Source: Arthrobacter sp. MAHUQ-56
GTDB taxonomy: Bacteria > Actinomycetota > Actinomycetes > Actinomycetales > Micrococcaceae
Reading direction: 5' to 3'
Length of the DNA: 64,000 nt
Assembly (NCBI RefSeq): GCF_019710585.1
Contig: NZ_JAIFZQ010000017.1
Coordinates: 62,001-126,000, forward strand
Shown here piece by piece: positions 34,479 to 44,000 of this stretch (position 1 is its first letter; each line of letters begins with the position of its first letter). The notes under the pieces were generated by a model. It made no database searches. It was not told the origin of the DNA and saw nothing but the letters and a program-made list of their open reading frames with translations. The position numbers and the translations under genes are program-made.

Positions 34479-36275
34479 TCAGCGCACCACGTTGCGGTGG
34501 CCGGCGTCCAGGCGCTGGGTCCACCCGCGTGAATCGAGGTGTTCCAGGAGCGGAACCGCGATCCGGCGTGTTGTGTCGAGCGCCTGGCGCGCCTGGCTGG
34601 TGGTGAACGGCTGGTCAAGGCGGGCGAGGGTGCGCATCGCAAGGGCCGGAGCAGTAGGCAGCAGGACCACCCCGTCGCGCAGCCGCAGTATGCGACCCGC
34701 CCGTTCTCCGGCAGCAAGTTCCCGGGCGCCCAGCCCCAGTGCCGACAAGTCATCGGCTTCCGGTGCCTGGAACGGGCGGGCGCCAAGCCGGCGTTCCAAC
34801 TCCGCGATGGCCGGCTCGATGGGACCAAGGTTGCCCTGGCTGCCGGGGAACCGGATGTGGCCGCCGTCCTGTTCCAGGGCCGCCCCAAGGATGACGTGGG
34901 AAAGCAACCTTTCATCGGGCAACCTGAGCAGGTCCCGGGCGGCCCCCATTGACAGGCCAGGGGCCAGGGGATCCCGCTCCTGCAGCGCCTCGGCCGCAGC
35001 GCGCAGCCGATGCTGCCATGCCTCAAGGACAGGGGCATGCACCCACCAGTCACCGAAAACCCGGACGCCCGGGGGCGCGTCCGTGTCATGCCCGGACAGC
35101 AGCCCGAGCCGGCGAAGATGGCCTGCCTGCACCGCCCCGCGGGCTGCAACTTCCGCCAGCACGTCTCCCGCCGGGTCCATGCCGGCAAGCCGCTCCGCCC
35201 AGTGGGCACCGTCTCCGCGCCGTCGCAGTGCCGGCGGGTCGGCGTCGAGGATGCGCGCGCCACCGAGCACCGAGCGGCTTCCGGGATCTCTCAGCACCAG
35301 CCGGTCCCCGAGAACCAGCGGCAGGTGCCTGTCCAGGACGAGCCGGGCGTGGTCGGCACCGAAAGGACGCAGCCGGGCTGGAACGGAAGCCGTGCCAACG
35401 TGCACCATGAGTTGGCCGGGCACCTCCGTATAGGCCACCCCGGTGGTCCGCTGGATGCCGACGACGTCGGTGGTGGGCCATGCATCGGGAGTAACCAGCG
35501 CATCCCCGCGCCGGATGTCCGTGGCTGAAACGTCCCGCAGGTTCAACGCCACCCGGCTAACCGGCTCCACCGAGTCGTATGCAGTGTCGCGGCTTTGCAG
35601 GCCCCGGACCACGACGGGCCTGGAACCGGAGTGGCCGAGCAGCTCCAGCCGGTCACCCTGGGCAAGCGTGCCTGCTGCCAGTGTTCCGGTGACCACGGTT
35701 CCGGAACCGGTGATCGTGAACGAGCGGTCCACCCACAACCGGACCCTCCCGGTGGCGGTGGGTGCAGGCACCTGGGCCAAAACGTCGTCGAGCGTTGCAC
35801 GCAAGTCAGCCAGGCCCGTTCCGTCGATGGCCGACACAGCTACTGCGGGTGCATCCTTCAGGCCGGTCCCGCCCAGCTCCGTTCGGGTCCGTGACAGCAC
35901 ATCGGCGACCCGCTGCGCGGAGGCCCGGTCCGCCCGGCTAAGCACCACCACGCCGTGCTCGATTCCCAGCGCGGCCACGGCATCCCTGTGATCGCCTGAC
36001 TGTGCCTGCCAGCCCTCATCGGCGGCTACGACGAAGCAGACCACGGGAGCGGGACCGATCCCGGCAAGCATATTGCCGAGGAAGCGTTCGTGGCCCGGCA
36101 CATCCACGAAGGCAACGTCCTGGCCTGATGGCAAGGTGGTCCAGGCATAGCCGAGGTCAATGGTCAGCCCGCGGCGCCGCTCTTCCTCCCAGCGGTCCGG
36201 CTCCATGCCGGTGAGGGCGCGGACCAGGGTGCTTTTACCGGAATCGACGTGTCCGGCCGTGGCAACGACGTGCAC
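34479..36275 (-). CDS. selB: Selenocysteine-specific translation elongation factor SelB
   Basis: 598-residue GTPase that delivers Sec-tRNA to the ribosome at UGA codons with a SECIS hairpin. G motifs are clear: GHVDSGKST (G1), GLTIDLGYAW (switch I), DVPGHERFLGNML (G3). EF-Tu-like domains II and III follow (FTITGSGTVVTGTLAAG), and the C-terminal about 180 residues form winged-helix repeats that bind SECIS RNA, ending in HLDSRGWTQRLDAGHRNVVR. It starts with GTG at 36275, 3 bp after selA, so the two are one operon. Length is slightly short for the family. Confidence 0.95.
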   Translation of the reverse strand: MHVVATAGHVDSGKSTLVRALTGMEPDRWEEERRRGLTIDLGYAWTTLPSGQDVAFVDVPGHERFLGNMLAGIGPAPVVCFVVAADEGWQAQSGDHRDAVAALGIEHGVVVLSRADRASAQRVADVLSRTRTELGGTGLKDAPAVAVSAIDGTGLADLRATLDDVLAQVPAPTATGRVRLWVDRSFTITGSGTVVTGTLAAGTLAQGDRLELLGHSGSRPVVVRGLQSRDTAYDSVEPVSRVALNLRDVSATDIRRGDALVTPDAWPTTDVVGIQRTTGVAYTEVPGQLMVHVGTASVPARLRPFGADHARLVLDRHLPLVLGDRLVLRDPGSRSVLGGARILDADPPALRRRGDGAHWAERLAGMDPAGDVLAEVAARGAVQAGHLRRLGLLSGHDTDAPPGVRVFGDWWVHAPVLEAWQHRLRAAAEALQERDPLAPGLSMGAARDLLRLPDERLLSHVILGAALEQDGGHIRFPGSQGNLGPIEPAIAELERRLGARPFQAPEADDLSALGLGARELAAGERAGRILRLRDGVVLLPTAPALAMRTLARLDQPFTTSQARQALDTTRRIAVPLLEHLDSRGWTQRLDAGHRNVVR

Positions 36276-36278
36276 GGT

Positions 36279-37610
36279 TCAGCCTGCCCTGCCTGCATTC
36301 GCGGCCTGCAGGCTTGCCAGCGCCTGCCGGACCGCGTCCAGTATGCGGTGATCGTCAGGCTCGGGCACGCAGCGGAGGTCCACCAGGCAGGAGCCGTCGT
36401 GGACCCGCGGCAGCACGGCGGGGTCGCCGGCGCGCAGCTGGCGGGCCAGTCCCTCGGGCAGCAGGAGCGCCCATCCCGGCAGGGGAACACCGGGGGCACC
36501 GCCGCCGCCAACGCGCCCGTCATGGGCCACAACAGGTGCCCCGAGGGCTTGGGCGAGCCTTTCGGTGCGACGCCGTAACTGCCCCTCGTCGGCGTGCAGC
36601 GATTGGACCACCGGCGGCGGTCCACCCGCGACAGTCGCTTCCAGGGCGGCGAGGGCGAGTTTGTCCGCGCGGACGGCACGGGCGAGGGGGTGGCGGGCCA
36701 GGCGGGTGATGATCTCCTTGCGGCCGAGCAGCAGACCAGCCTGGGGGCCACCCAGGAGCTTGTCACCGCTGGCGATCACGACGTCGGCCCCGCTCGCCAG
36801 GGCGGAGGCAACATCGGGTTCATCCGGCAGGTGGGGGTCGTGGGCCAGCAGCCCGCTGCCCAGGTCGGCCACGAGCGGGACACCTTGGTCCGCCGTCAGC
36901 CGGCTGAGTTCGTGCAGTGGAACGGCGGACGTGAATCCGTCCACGCGGAAGTTGCTGGGGTGGACCTTGAGCACGCAGCCCGTGTCCGGCCCGAGGGCCC
37001 CCGCATAGTCATGCAGGTGCGTGCGGTTGGTGGTGCCCACCTCGTGCAGCTTCGCCCCCGTTGACTCCATCAGGTCGGTCAACCTGAAGCCCGCACCGAT
37101 TTCGACAAGTTCACCGCGGCTCACCACCACCTCCCGGCCGGCGGCGAGGGCTGTTGTGGCCAGTACCAACGCCGCTGCTCCGTTGTTGACCACCAGGGCG
37201 TCCTCTGCGGCGGGGCAGGCGGCGAGCAGTGCAGCCCGGGCGCCGGCGCCCCGGCGCGAGCGGCTGCCGTCCGCCAGGTCCAGCTCCACGTCAACGTAGC
37301 CGCTGGCGGCGACAAGGGCCTCTACCGCGGCTGGGGAAAGGGGTGCCCGGCCAAGGTTGGTGTGGACGATCACGCCGGTTGCGTTGAGCACCGGGCGCAG
37401 GCTTGTTGCCGAACGTGACGCAACGGCCGCCAGCAGGGCCGGTTCCACCTGGCCGGGCGGGAGCTCACCGCGCCGGGCCTGGTCCTGGACGTTCCTGACA
37501 AGTTCACGGATCACGCGCTCGTTCAGCCGTGTCCGGGCATCCCTGACGGCCGGGAGTGCCAGCAGGTCATTCGTGCGGGGAATCAGGCGCCGGGGATCGA
37601 CCTGGTCCAC
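36279..37610 (-). CDS. selA: L-seryl-tRNA(Sec) selenium transferase SelA
   Basis: 443-residue PLP enzyme that converts Ser-tRNA(Sec) to Sec-tRNA(Sec) with selenophosphate. Family motifs: LRPVLNATGVIVHTNLGRAP, VNNGAAALVLATTALA, VADLGSGLL and the PLP lysine K284 in ASGDKLLGGPQAG. The start is GTG at 37608-37610 (VDQVDPRRLIPR) with AGGAGGG just before it; the longer frame reads into the tRNA-Sec gene. It is followed at 3 bp by selB and preceded at 35 bp by the tRNA gene, so all may be co-transcribed. Confidence 0.95.
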   Translation of the reverse strand: MDQVDPRRLIPRTNDLLALPAVRDARTRLNERVIRELVRNVQDQARRGELPPGQVEPALLAAVASRSATSLRPVLNATGVIVHTNLGRAPLSPAAVEALVAASGYVDVELDLADGSRSRRGAGARAALLAACPAAEDALVVNNGAAALVLATTALAAGREVVVSRGELVEIGAGFRLTDLMESTGAKLHEVGTTNRTHLHDYAGALGPDTGCVLKVHPSNFRVDGFTSAVPLHELSRLTADQGVPLVADLGSGLLAHDPHLPDEPDVASALASGADVVIASGDKLLGGPQAGLLLGRKEIITRLARHPLARAVRADKLALAALEATVAGGPPPVVQSLHADEGQLRRRTERLAQALGAPVVAHDGRVGGGGAPGVPLPGWALLLPEGLARQLRAGDPAVLPRVHDGSCLVDLRCVPEPDDHRILDAVRQALASLQAANAGRAG

Positions 37611-37645
37611 AGCCCTCCTCTTTTCGCGGCATTCACGCCGGTGGT

Positions 37646-37740
37646 TGGCGGTGGCGGACGGGAATCGAACCCGCCAGGCCGAGATGCTCAGCCTCACCGG
37701 TTTTGAAGACCGGGGGGCCCACCAGGACCCGGACGCCACC
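37646..37740 (-). tRNA. selC: tRNA-Sec (anticodon UCA)
   Basis: 95-nt gene, the length of classic selC genes. On the minus strand the 5' end GGTGGCG pairs with CGCCACC at the 3' end, followed by discriminator G and an encoded CCA. The anticodon stem CCGGT/ACCGG encloses loop CTTCAAA with anticodon TCA (37704-37706 on the plus strand as TGA). A long variable arm and the T-arm GGGTTCGATTCCCG are present. Placement between selA and selD agrees with function. Confidence 0.93.
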
Positions 37741-37784
37741 GCGCCTCAATATAGCAGGGTTGCCTTGAGGGGTAGGCTGGGCGG

Positions 37785-38810
37785 GTGAATGAGGCACAGA
37801 CGTCAGTCCAGCAACTCGATGATGGTGCCGCCGGCGCTTTCCGGCTCACCGACTATGCGCATGGCGGAGGCTGCGCCTGCAAGATTCCGCCGGGCGAGCT
37901 CGAAGATGCGGTCCGCGGCCTGATCGGGCAGCCGGGCGCGGAGGTGCTGGTTGGACTCGACAGTGGCGACGACGCCGCAGCGGTCCTGGTGCGCGACGAC
38001 CTTGCGGTCCTTACCACCGCCGACTTCTTCACTCCGGTCGTCAATGATGCCTTCGACTGGGGCCGGATTGCGGCCGCCAACGCCCTCTCGGACATCTACG
38101 CGATGGGCGGCCGGCCGGTCACGGCGATCAACCTGGTCGGCTGGCCGCGCGGTGTCCTGCCGATGGAATTGATGACTGAAGTCCTCCGCGGCGGCCTGAA
38201 CGTGGCGGCCCAGGCGGGGTGTCCGGTGCTCGGCGGGCACTCCATTGACGACCCGGAGCCGAAGTACGGCATGGCGGTCACCGGGGTGGCCCATCCGGAC
38301 CGCCTGCTCCGCAACGACGCCGCCCGGCCCGGGCTGCCCATCACGCTCACCAAGCCACTCGGCGTCGGACTTCTCAACAACCGGCACAAGCAGACCGGCG
38401 AGGTGTTCGCCGAAGCCGTGGAGAGCATGGCGGCCCTCAACCGGGACGCGGCCGACGCCGCGGTGGCCGCCGGCGTCCAGGCAGCAACGGACGTCACGGG
38501 CTTCGGCCTGCTGGGACACCTTCACAAGATGGTCCGCGCGTCGGAAGTGGGCGCCGTGATCGATCGGAAGGCAGTACCGCTGATCGGTGGAGCCCGGGAG
38601 GCGCTCCGCGACGGCTTCGTCTCCGGGGGGACCCGGCGCAACCTCGACTGGGTGCGGCCGCACGTGCGCCCCGGTGCCGGCGTCACGGAAGACGACCTGC
38701 TGCTCCTGGCTGATGCCCAGACCTCCGGCGGCCTGCTGGTGGTCGGCGAGTTGCCTGGCTATCCCGTGATCGGCCACACCACCGCAGGGCAGGGCATCGA
38801 GATCCGCTGA
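37785..38810 (+). CDS. selD: Selenide, water dikinase SelD
   Basis: 341-residue enzyme that makes selenophosphate from selenide and ATP. The active-site loop GGGCACKIPPGEL has cysteine at the position that is Cys or Sec in the family, followed by the essential lysine. Other family motifs are SGDDAAAVLVRDDLAVLTTA, ALSDIYAMGGRPVTAINLVG, GGHSIDDPEPKYGMAVTG and DVTGFGLLGHLHKM. The start is GTG at 37785. It is divergent from the tRNA-Sec/selA/selB unit and supplies the selenium donor used by SelA. Confidence 0.95.
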   Translation: MNEAQTSVQQLDDGAAGAFRLTDYAHGGGCACKIPPGELEDAVRGLIGQPGAEVLVGLDSGDDAAAVLVRDDLAVLTTADFFTPVVNDAFDWGRIAAANALSDIYAMGGRPVTAINLVGWPRGVLPMELMTEVLRGGLNVAAQAGCPVLGGHSIDDPEPKYGMAVTGVAHPDRLLRNDAARPGLPITLTKPLGVGLLNNRHKQTGEVFAEAVESMAALNRDAADAAVAAGVQAATDVTGFGLLGHLHKMVRASEVGAVIDRKAVPLIGGAREALRDGFVSGGTRRNLDWVRPHVRPGAGVTEDDLLLLADAQTSGGLLVVGELPGYPVIGHTTAGQGIEIR

Positions 38811-38837
38811 TCCCTGCCCGCCGAACGGGTAGCCCGC

Positions 38838-39929
38838 TCAGCTGCCGGTGGTGATCGCGTCGCCGGTGACACCGGCGGCCCGGCGGGCCGCGAGCCGGTT
38901 CTTTTGCGGCTCGATGGTGTAGCGCGGATCTCTTGCAGAGGCGAGGCCCGCCTCAAAGACACCGAAGCGGGTCAGTGCCGAAGCAGCCAGCAAAGCCACT
39001 CCTGACGCCGCGGCCACCACGCGGTTGCGGCCGCCCAGCAGTGTCCCCAAACCGCCGGCCACCGCCAACCGCTCGCTCCATTTCAGCATGGCGCCTGCCT
39101 TGCCCTGGTGCAGGGGCTCAGCCACGACGGGGTCCATCCGGTGCTCCATCACCTTCATGGCAGCCATGTCACCCACGACGCCGAGTACGGCGAGTTTCCG
39201 GGCGGGACCCGTCTCATGGACTGGCGTGGTGACCATGGCCAGCCCGGCAGAGGCGAGGCAGGCCGAACTGACGAAAACGAAAGGCAGCTCCTCGTGGGCA
39301 GCGTTCCACGTCGGCGTGGCAGTATCGCCCAGCAGGACCGCCGTGTACGCCGCCAGCGGGCCTGCGAATAACGCGGCCTCAACGCCGGCCGGTCCCTCGA
39401 CAGCCTGCAGCACCTTCCGCAACGGACCCAGCGGAAGCCTGCTCCCACTCATCCGGTCGATCTCCGCCACCGCCGCGACGCCCGTGCCGGCGCTGAACGC
39501 GCTGAGGATCCACGATCCCACACTCATCGGCGAGGTCACCTTGAAGGTCCGCAGCATATGCAGGAAACGCTCCGGCCGGCCCAGGTCCTTCACCAAGGCA
39601 ACGGCACCGGCGCTGACGGCGGTCAAGGCGCCCAACCGGGCATTGCGGCGCAGCATGGGCCGTCCGGTCAGCTGGCCGCCCAGGCCAAGGAGTGCGGAAC
39701 CGGCTGCTACGCCACCCAGGAAAAGGTAGATGGCGACGTCGTCGCCCCATGGAGCCGGCTTGACCACGGGACGGCCGTAGTAGGAGGCGAACTCCGGCTC
39801 CGGCACCATGGGCATCTCACGCGAGCCGTCACCGTTGTCCCGGCGGCGGCCTGTGCCACGCTGGCCGCCCTGCCGGCGCCGGCGGGCAGGCTCCGATGGC
39901 CGGAAGCTGTCGAACTCCGAAAGGGTCAC
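38838..39929 (-). CDS. NrfD/PsrC-type membrane subunit of formate dehydrogenase
   Basis: 363-residue polytopic protein of the NrfD family. After a basic, soluble N-terminal extension of about 60 residues (RRRRQGGQRGTGRRRDNGDG) come multiple transmembrane helices, including DVAIYLFLGGVAAGSALLGL, ALTAVSAGAVALVKDLGRPE and the last helix near VVAAASGVALLAASALTRFG. NrfD subunits couple a Fe-S subunit to the quinone pool without heme. Its start overlaps the stop of the Fe-S subunit by 4 bp (ATGA), so the three genes are one unit in the order fdhA, Fe-S subunit, NrfD. It replaces the cytochrome b subunit of E. coli FDH-N. Confidence 0.85.
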   Translation of the reverse strand: MTLSEFDSFRPSEPARRRRQGGQRGTGRRRDNGDGSREMPMVPEPEFASYYGRPVVKPAPWGDDVAIYLFLGGVAAGSALLGLGGQLTGRPMLRRNARLGALTAVSAGAVALVKDLGRPERFLHMLRTFKVTSPMSVGSWILSAFSAGTGVAAVAEIDRMSGSRLPLGPLRKVLQAVEGPAGVEAALFAGPLAAYTAVLLGDTATPTWNAAHEELPFVFVSSACLASAGLAMVTTPVHETGPARKLAVLGVVGDMAAMKVMEHRMDPVVAEPLHQGKAGAMLKWSERLAVAGGLGTLLGGRNRVVAAASGVALLAASALTRFGVFEAGLASARDPRYTIEPQKNRLAARRAAGVTGDAITTGS

Positions 39930-40933
39930 GCCCGTCCTCCCAGGAAAGCAAGTGCAGCTGCGGCGGCCATGCCCGCTACCGCCATGCCTGCCCGCCGGTA
40001 CATCTTCGGCAGGTCCGCTGTGGGCACCCGTGGGTCCGGCGGGAGCCCGTACACCTCGGGCTCGTCAAGCAGCAGGAAGACCGATCCGGTTCCGCCGACG
40101 CCGTCGTTTTCGTTCGCGCCGTAAAGCCGCGCTTCCGTCATGCCCTGCGCGTGCAGGTCGGCGACCCGTTCCCTGGCGGTCTCCACCATGTCGTCGTGGT
40201 CGCCGAACTTGATGGACGTCGTCGGGCATGCCTTGGCGCAGGCGGGGGTCTGGTCGTCGAGCAGCCGGTCGTAGCACAGCGTGCACTTCTGGGCGATGCC
40301 CACGTTGGGGACGGCGGGATGCTTGGCGTGCTCGTCCCTGCTGGTGGCCACCTTGACCGTGCCATTGCTGCGGCGCTCGATCACGCCGAAGGGGCACCCG
40401 GCCACGCAGGTCCCGCAGCCGTTGCAGACGTCATCCTGCACCACCACGGTGCCGAACTCGGTGCGGAACAGCGCCCCGGTGGGGCACACATCGAGGCAGC
40501 CGGCGTGCGTGCAATGCTTGCAGACATCGGAGGACATCAGCCACCGGAAGTCCGCCGTATCCGGCGGGGTGGTATCTGCTCCTGCCAGGTCTGTCACGGC
40601 AGGCGCCGCCGGGGCCGGAGGACCAATGCGCGGCATGCCGAGGCTGACGAGGGCACGGCCTGATTCCCGCGCCTCGGCAATGCGTTCCTGGCCCTGCTCG
40701 ATGAACGCGACATGACGCCAGGTGCTGGCGCCCAACTCTCCGGTGTTGTCGTACGAGGACCCGAGCAGCTCCAAGTTTCCGTCCTGCGGGTTGTGGTTCC
40801 ACTCCTTGCAGGCAACTTCACACGCCTTGCAGCCGATACAGATCGAGGTGTCGGTGAAGAACCCCTTGCGCGGATGGATGTGTTCCCAGTGGGCATCGGC
40901 GGTGGGGTCGGTCGGTCCGGACAGCTGGCCCAT
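39926..40933 (-). CDS. Formate dehydrogenase iron-sulfur (4Fe-4S) subunit
   Basis: 335-residue electron-transfer subunit. Four cysteine clusters are visible: CIGCKACEVACKEWN, CKHCTHAGCLDVCP, CNGCGTCVAGCPFG, and CTLCYDRLLD with CAKACP, enough for four [4Fe-4S] centres as in FdhB/HybA-type proteins. The C-terminus ends in a hydrophobic stretch (MAVAGMAAAAALAFLGG), which may anchor it. No Tat signal is present. It lies 104 bp after the fdhA stop and overlaps the NrfD gene start by 4 bp, so it passes electrons from the molybdenum subunit to the membrane. Confidence 0.92.
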   Translation of the reverse strand: MGQLSGPTDPTADAHWEHIHPRKGFFTDTSICIGCKACEVACKEWNHNPQDGNLELLGSSYDNTGELGASTWRHVAFIEQGQERIAEARESGRALVSLGMPRIGPPAPAAPAVTDLAGADTTPPDTADFRWLMSSDVCKHCTHAGCLDVCPTGALFRTEFGTVVVQDDVCNGCGTCVAGCPFGVIERRSNGTVKVATSRDEHAKHPAVPNVGIAQKCTLCYDRLLDDQTPACAKACPTTSIKFGDHDDMVETARERVADLHAQGMTEARLYGANENDGVGGTGSVFLLLDEPEVYGLPPDPRVPTADLPKMYRRAGMAVAGMAAAAALAFLGGRA

Positions 40934-41037
40934 CTAGTCCTCCAACGTCGGGTCGGTGCCCGGGGCGCCGCCGGCAGTCATCGGCAGTCCGGGCGGGGCA
41001 ATGTGTGCCTGGGTTATGGCAGTAGCGGTCAAGTGCA

Positions 41038-44000
41038 TCAGTTCGGCCCGCCGTCGGTGGAGCCGTCCCCGCGCGGGCCGGCTTCGATCCCTTCCGCCGC
41101 AGGATCGGTGACGGCGCGGTTACCGGTCTCGACGGTCAGGCCGGCACGGTCCTGGTACTCAGCGACCAAGGCCTGCAGTTCCTTGCCCCGCGGCCGGCGC
41201 CCTGGGCGGATGTCGCAGGACGCCACCTTGGATTCCTGGATCTGGACGTTGGGATCGAGCGTCACACCGAGCAGGTCGTTGGCCGCATCGCCACTGACGA
41301 CGGCGCTGTTGCCGACGCCCCAGTGGTAGGGCAGGCCGATCTGGTGCACGGTGTGGCCGCCGACCTTGAGCGGAGCCATCCGGTCGGTGACAAGGACCTT
41401 GGCCTCAATGGCGGAGCGCGGCGAAATGATGGTGGCCCACCCGTAAGGCTCAAGGCCGCGTTCAGCGGCCAGTTCGGGCGAGACCTCGCAGAACATCTCC
41501 GGCTGCAGTTCCGACAGATACGGGAGCCAGCGGCTCATCCCGCCGGCGGTGTGGTGCTCCGTGAGGCGGTACGTGGTGAAGACGAAGGGGTAGACCTCTG
41601 CGCCCGGGGTCCCCGCGCTGGGCGCGCTCAGGTTGTCAGCGCGGGGAAACACCAGCCGGGCAGGGTTCTGCTGCTGGGGGTACAGCGCGTTGGCCACCGG
41701 GGATTCCTGCGCTTCGTAGTGGGTGGGGAGGGGGCCGTCCATGACGCCCCTCGGTGCGAACAGCCAGCCCTTCCCATCCGCCTGCATGATGAAGGGGTCA
41801 TCCCCAGTGAGCGCTGCGGGACCGCCGACAGATGGGTCGGGTTGGCTGCCCGGCGCACGGTCCTCCGGGAAGTCGGGAACGTCGTCGCCGACCCACTTGC
41901 CCTGTTCCTGGTCCCACCAAATGTATTTCTTCCGCTCGCTCCATGGCTTGCCGGCGGGGTCGGCGGAGGCGCGGTTGTAGAGGATCCGGCGGTTGGCCGG
42001 CCATGCCCAGCCCCATTCGGAAGCGGCCGGCCCTTGCTCCTGACCCGGTTTGCGGTTGGCGGCGTGGTTGATGCCGCCGGCGTACACGCCGGTGTAGATC
42101 CAGCAGCCGGCGGCGGTGGAGCCGTCAGCGCGCATTTCGGTGTAGGCCGAGAGCGGCTTGCCGGCATCAGGGCCATCAAGATGGCGGCCGTTGATCTCGG
42201 CAAGCACTGCCTCGGCATCCGGATCACCGTGTTCATCCACGGGATAGTCCCAGGTCAGGTCCAGCAGCGGGCGGTCGCGTTCGTCCTGCGAGCCGGCCAG
42301 CTTCGCCCGGATCCGCTTCCCCAGTTCATGGAAGAACTGCAGTTCGCTTTGGCATTCGCCCGGGGGCGCCACGGCCTGGTGCCGCCACTGCAGCAGCCGC
42401 TGGGTCTGCGTGAAGGAACCGGCCTTCTCCACGTGGGTGGCCGCGGGCATGAAGAACACTTCGGTCTCGATGTCCTCCGTGCGCAGCTCCCCCGAGTCGA
42501 TCTCCGGGCCATCCTTCCACCAGGTGGCGGACTCGATGAGGTTCAGGTCCCGCACCACCAGCCACTTCAGGTGGGACATGCCCATCCGCTGCATCCGGCC
42601 GTGGGCCGAACCCACCGCGGGGTTCTGGCCCAGCAGGAAGTACCCCTCCACCTCGTCCCTAAGCATGGCCATCACGGTCTCGTAGGTCCCGTGGGCTCCC
42701 GTCAGCCTGGGCAGGTAATCGTAGGCCCAGTCGTTGTTCGCCGTCGCCGCGTCGCCCCACCAGGCTTTTAGCAGGCTGATGGTGTAGGCGTCGGCATTGG
42801 CCCAGAACCCCTTCTGCTTTTTGGACCCGATAATGTCCAGGTAATCCTTGAGCGTGTCGTGGCGGCCTGCGCTGGGCACCGGCAGGTACCCGGGCAGCAG
42901 GTTGAACAGGGTGGGGATGTCGGTGGAGCCCTGGATGCTGGCGTGGCCGCGCAGGGCCATGATGCCACCGCCGGGGCGCCCGACGTTGCCGAGCAACAGC
43001 TGAAGGATGGCCGCAGCCCGGATGAACTGCGTTCCGAGGGAGTGCTGGGTCCAGCCCACCGCGTACGCAAAGCACGTGGTCCGGTCGCGGCCGGAGTTTT
43101 CCGTGATGGTCCGGGCCAGATACTCGAAGTCAGCAATACTGATGCCGCACATGTCCTGCACCATCTCCGCCGTGTACCTGGCGTAGTGCCGCTTCACGAT
43201 CTGGAAGACGGTCCGCGGATCCTGCAGCGTCTCGTCCCGCTGGACATGCGGGTGTTCCAGTGCCGGTCCGCCGCTGCCCAGGGTATCGCCGGCAGCGCGC
43301 TCCGAGGCCTCCGCGCCGTGTTCGGATCCCGGGCCCGGTTCTTCGATCTTGCCGTCGTCCTTTTCGGCATAGGCCCACGACGACGTGTCATAGGCACCCT
43401 TCTCCGGATCAAAGCCGGAGAACAACCCGCCAAGGTCCTCTGCATCGCGGTAGTCGTCATGGACCAGCGTGGCAGCATTCGTGTACGCCGTGACGTACTC
43501 CTCGAACCAGAGGTCGTTGGCGATGACGTAGTTGATGAGGGCGCCAAGGAGGACAACGTCGGAGCCGGCCCGGATGGGGATGTGCTTGTCCGACACCGCA
43601 GAGGTCCGGGTGAACCGGGGATCGACGTGAATGACCTTCGCGCCGCGGGCCTTGGCCTCAGCGACCCACTGGTACCCCACGGGATGGCACTCGGCCATGT
43701 TGGAACCCTGGATGACGATGCAGTCGGCGTTGGCCATGTCCTGCAGTGATTGCGTTGCACCACCGCGTCCAAACGAGGCTCCCAAACTGGGAACCGTGGC
43801 GGAGTGTCATATACGGGCCTGGTTCTCGGTCTGCACCGCCCCCGCAGCCGTGAAGAGCTTCTTGATGAGGTAGTTTTCCTCGTTGTCCAGGGTTGCTCCG
43901 CCCAGCGAGGCGATGCCCATGGTGCGGCGGAGCAGCCGGCCCTGGTCGTCTTCCTGCTGCCACGTCCTGCGGCGGGACTCGATGAACCGGTCCGCGACCA

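Noticed and set aside
34409..35263. Minus-strand extension making a 629-aa alcohol dehydrogenase
   Set aside because: The added part is another frame of selB; a strong GGAGG and ATG at 34408 give the normal dehydrogenase length.
37556..37768. 70-aa plus-strand frame over the tRNA-Sec gene
   Set aside because: It is the complement of the tRNA, a frequent false gene call.
43807..43809. Reading the TGA in fdhA as a true stop and the gene as broken
   Set aside because: The active-site context, the hairpin after it and the adjacent sel genes make selenocysteine much more likely.
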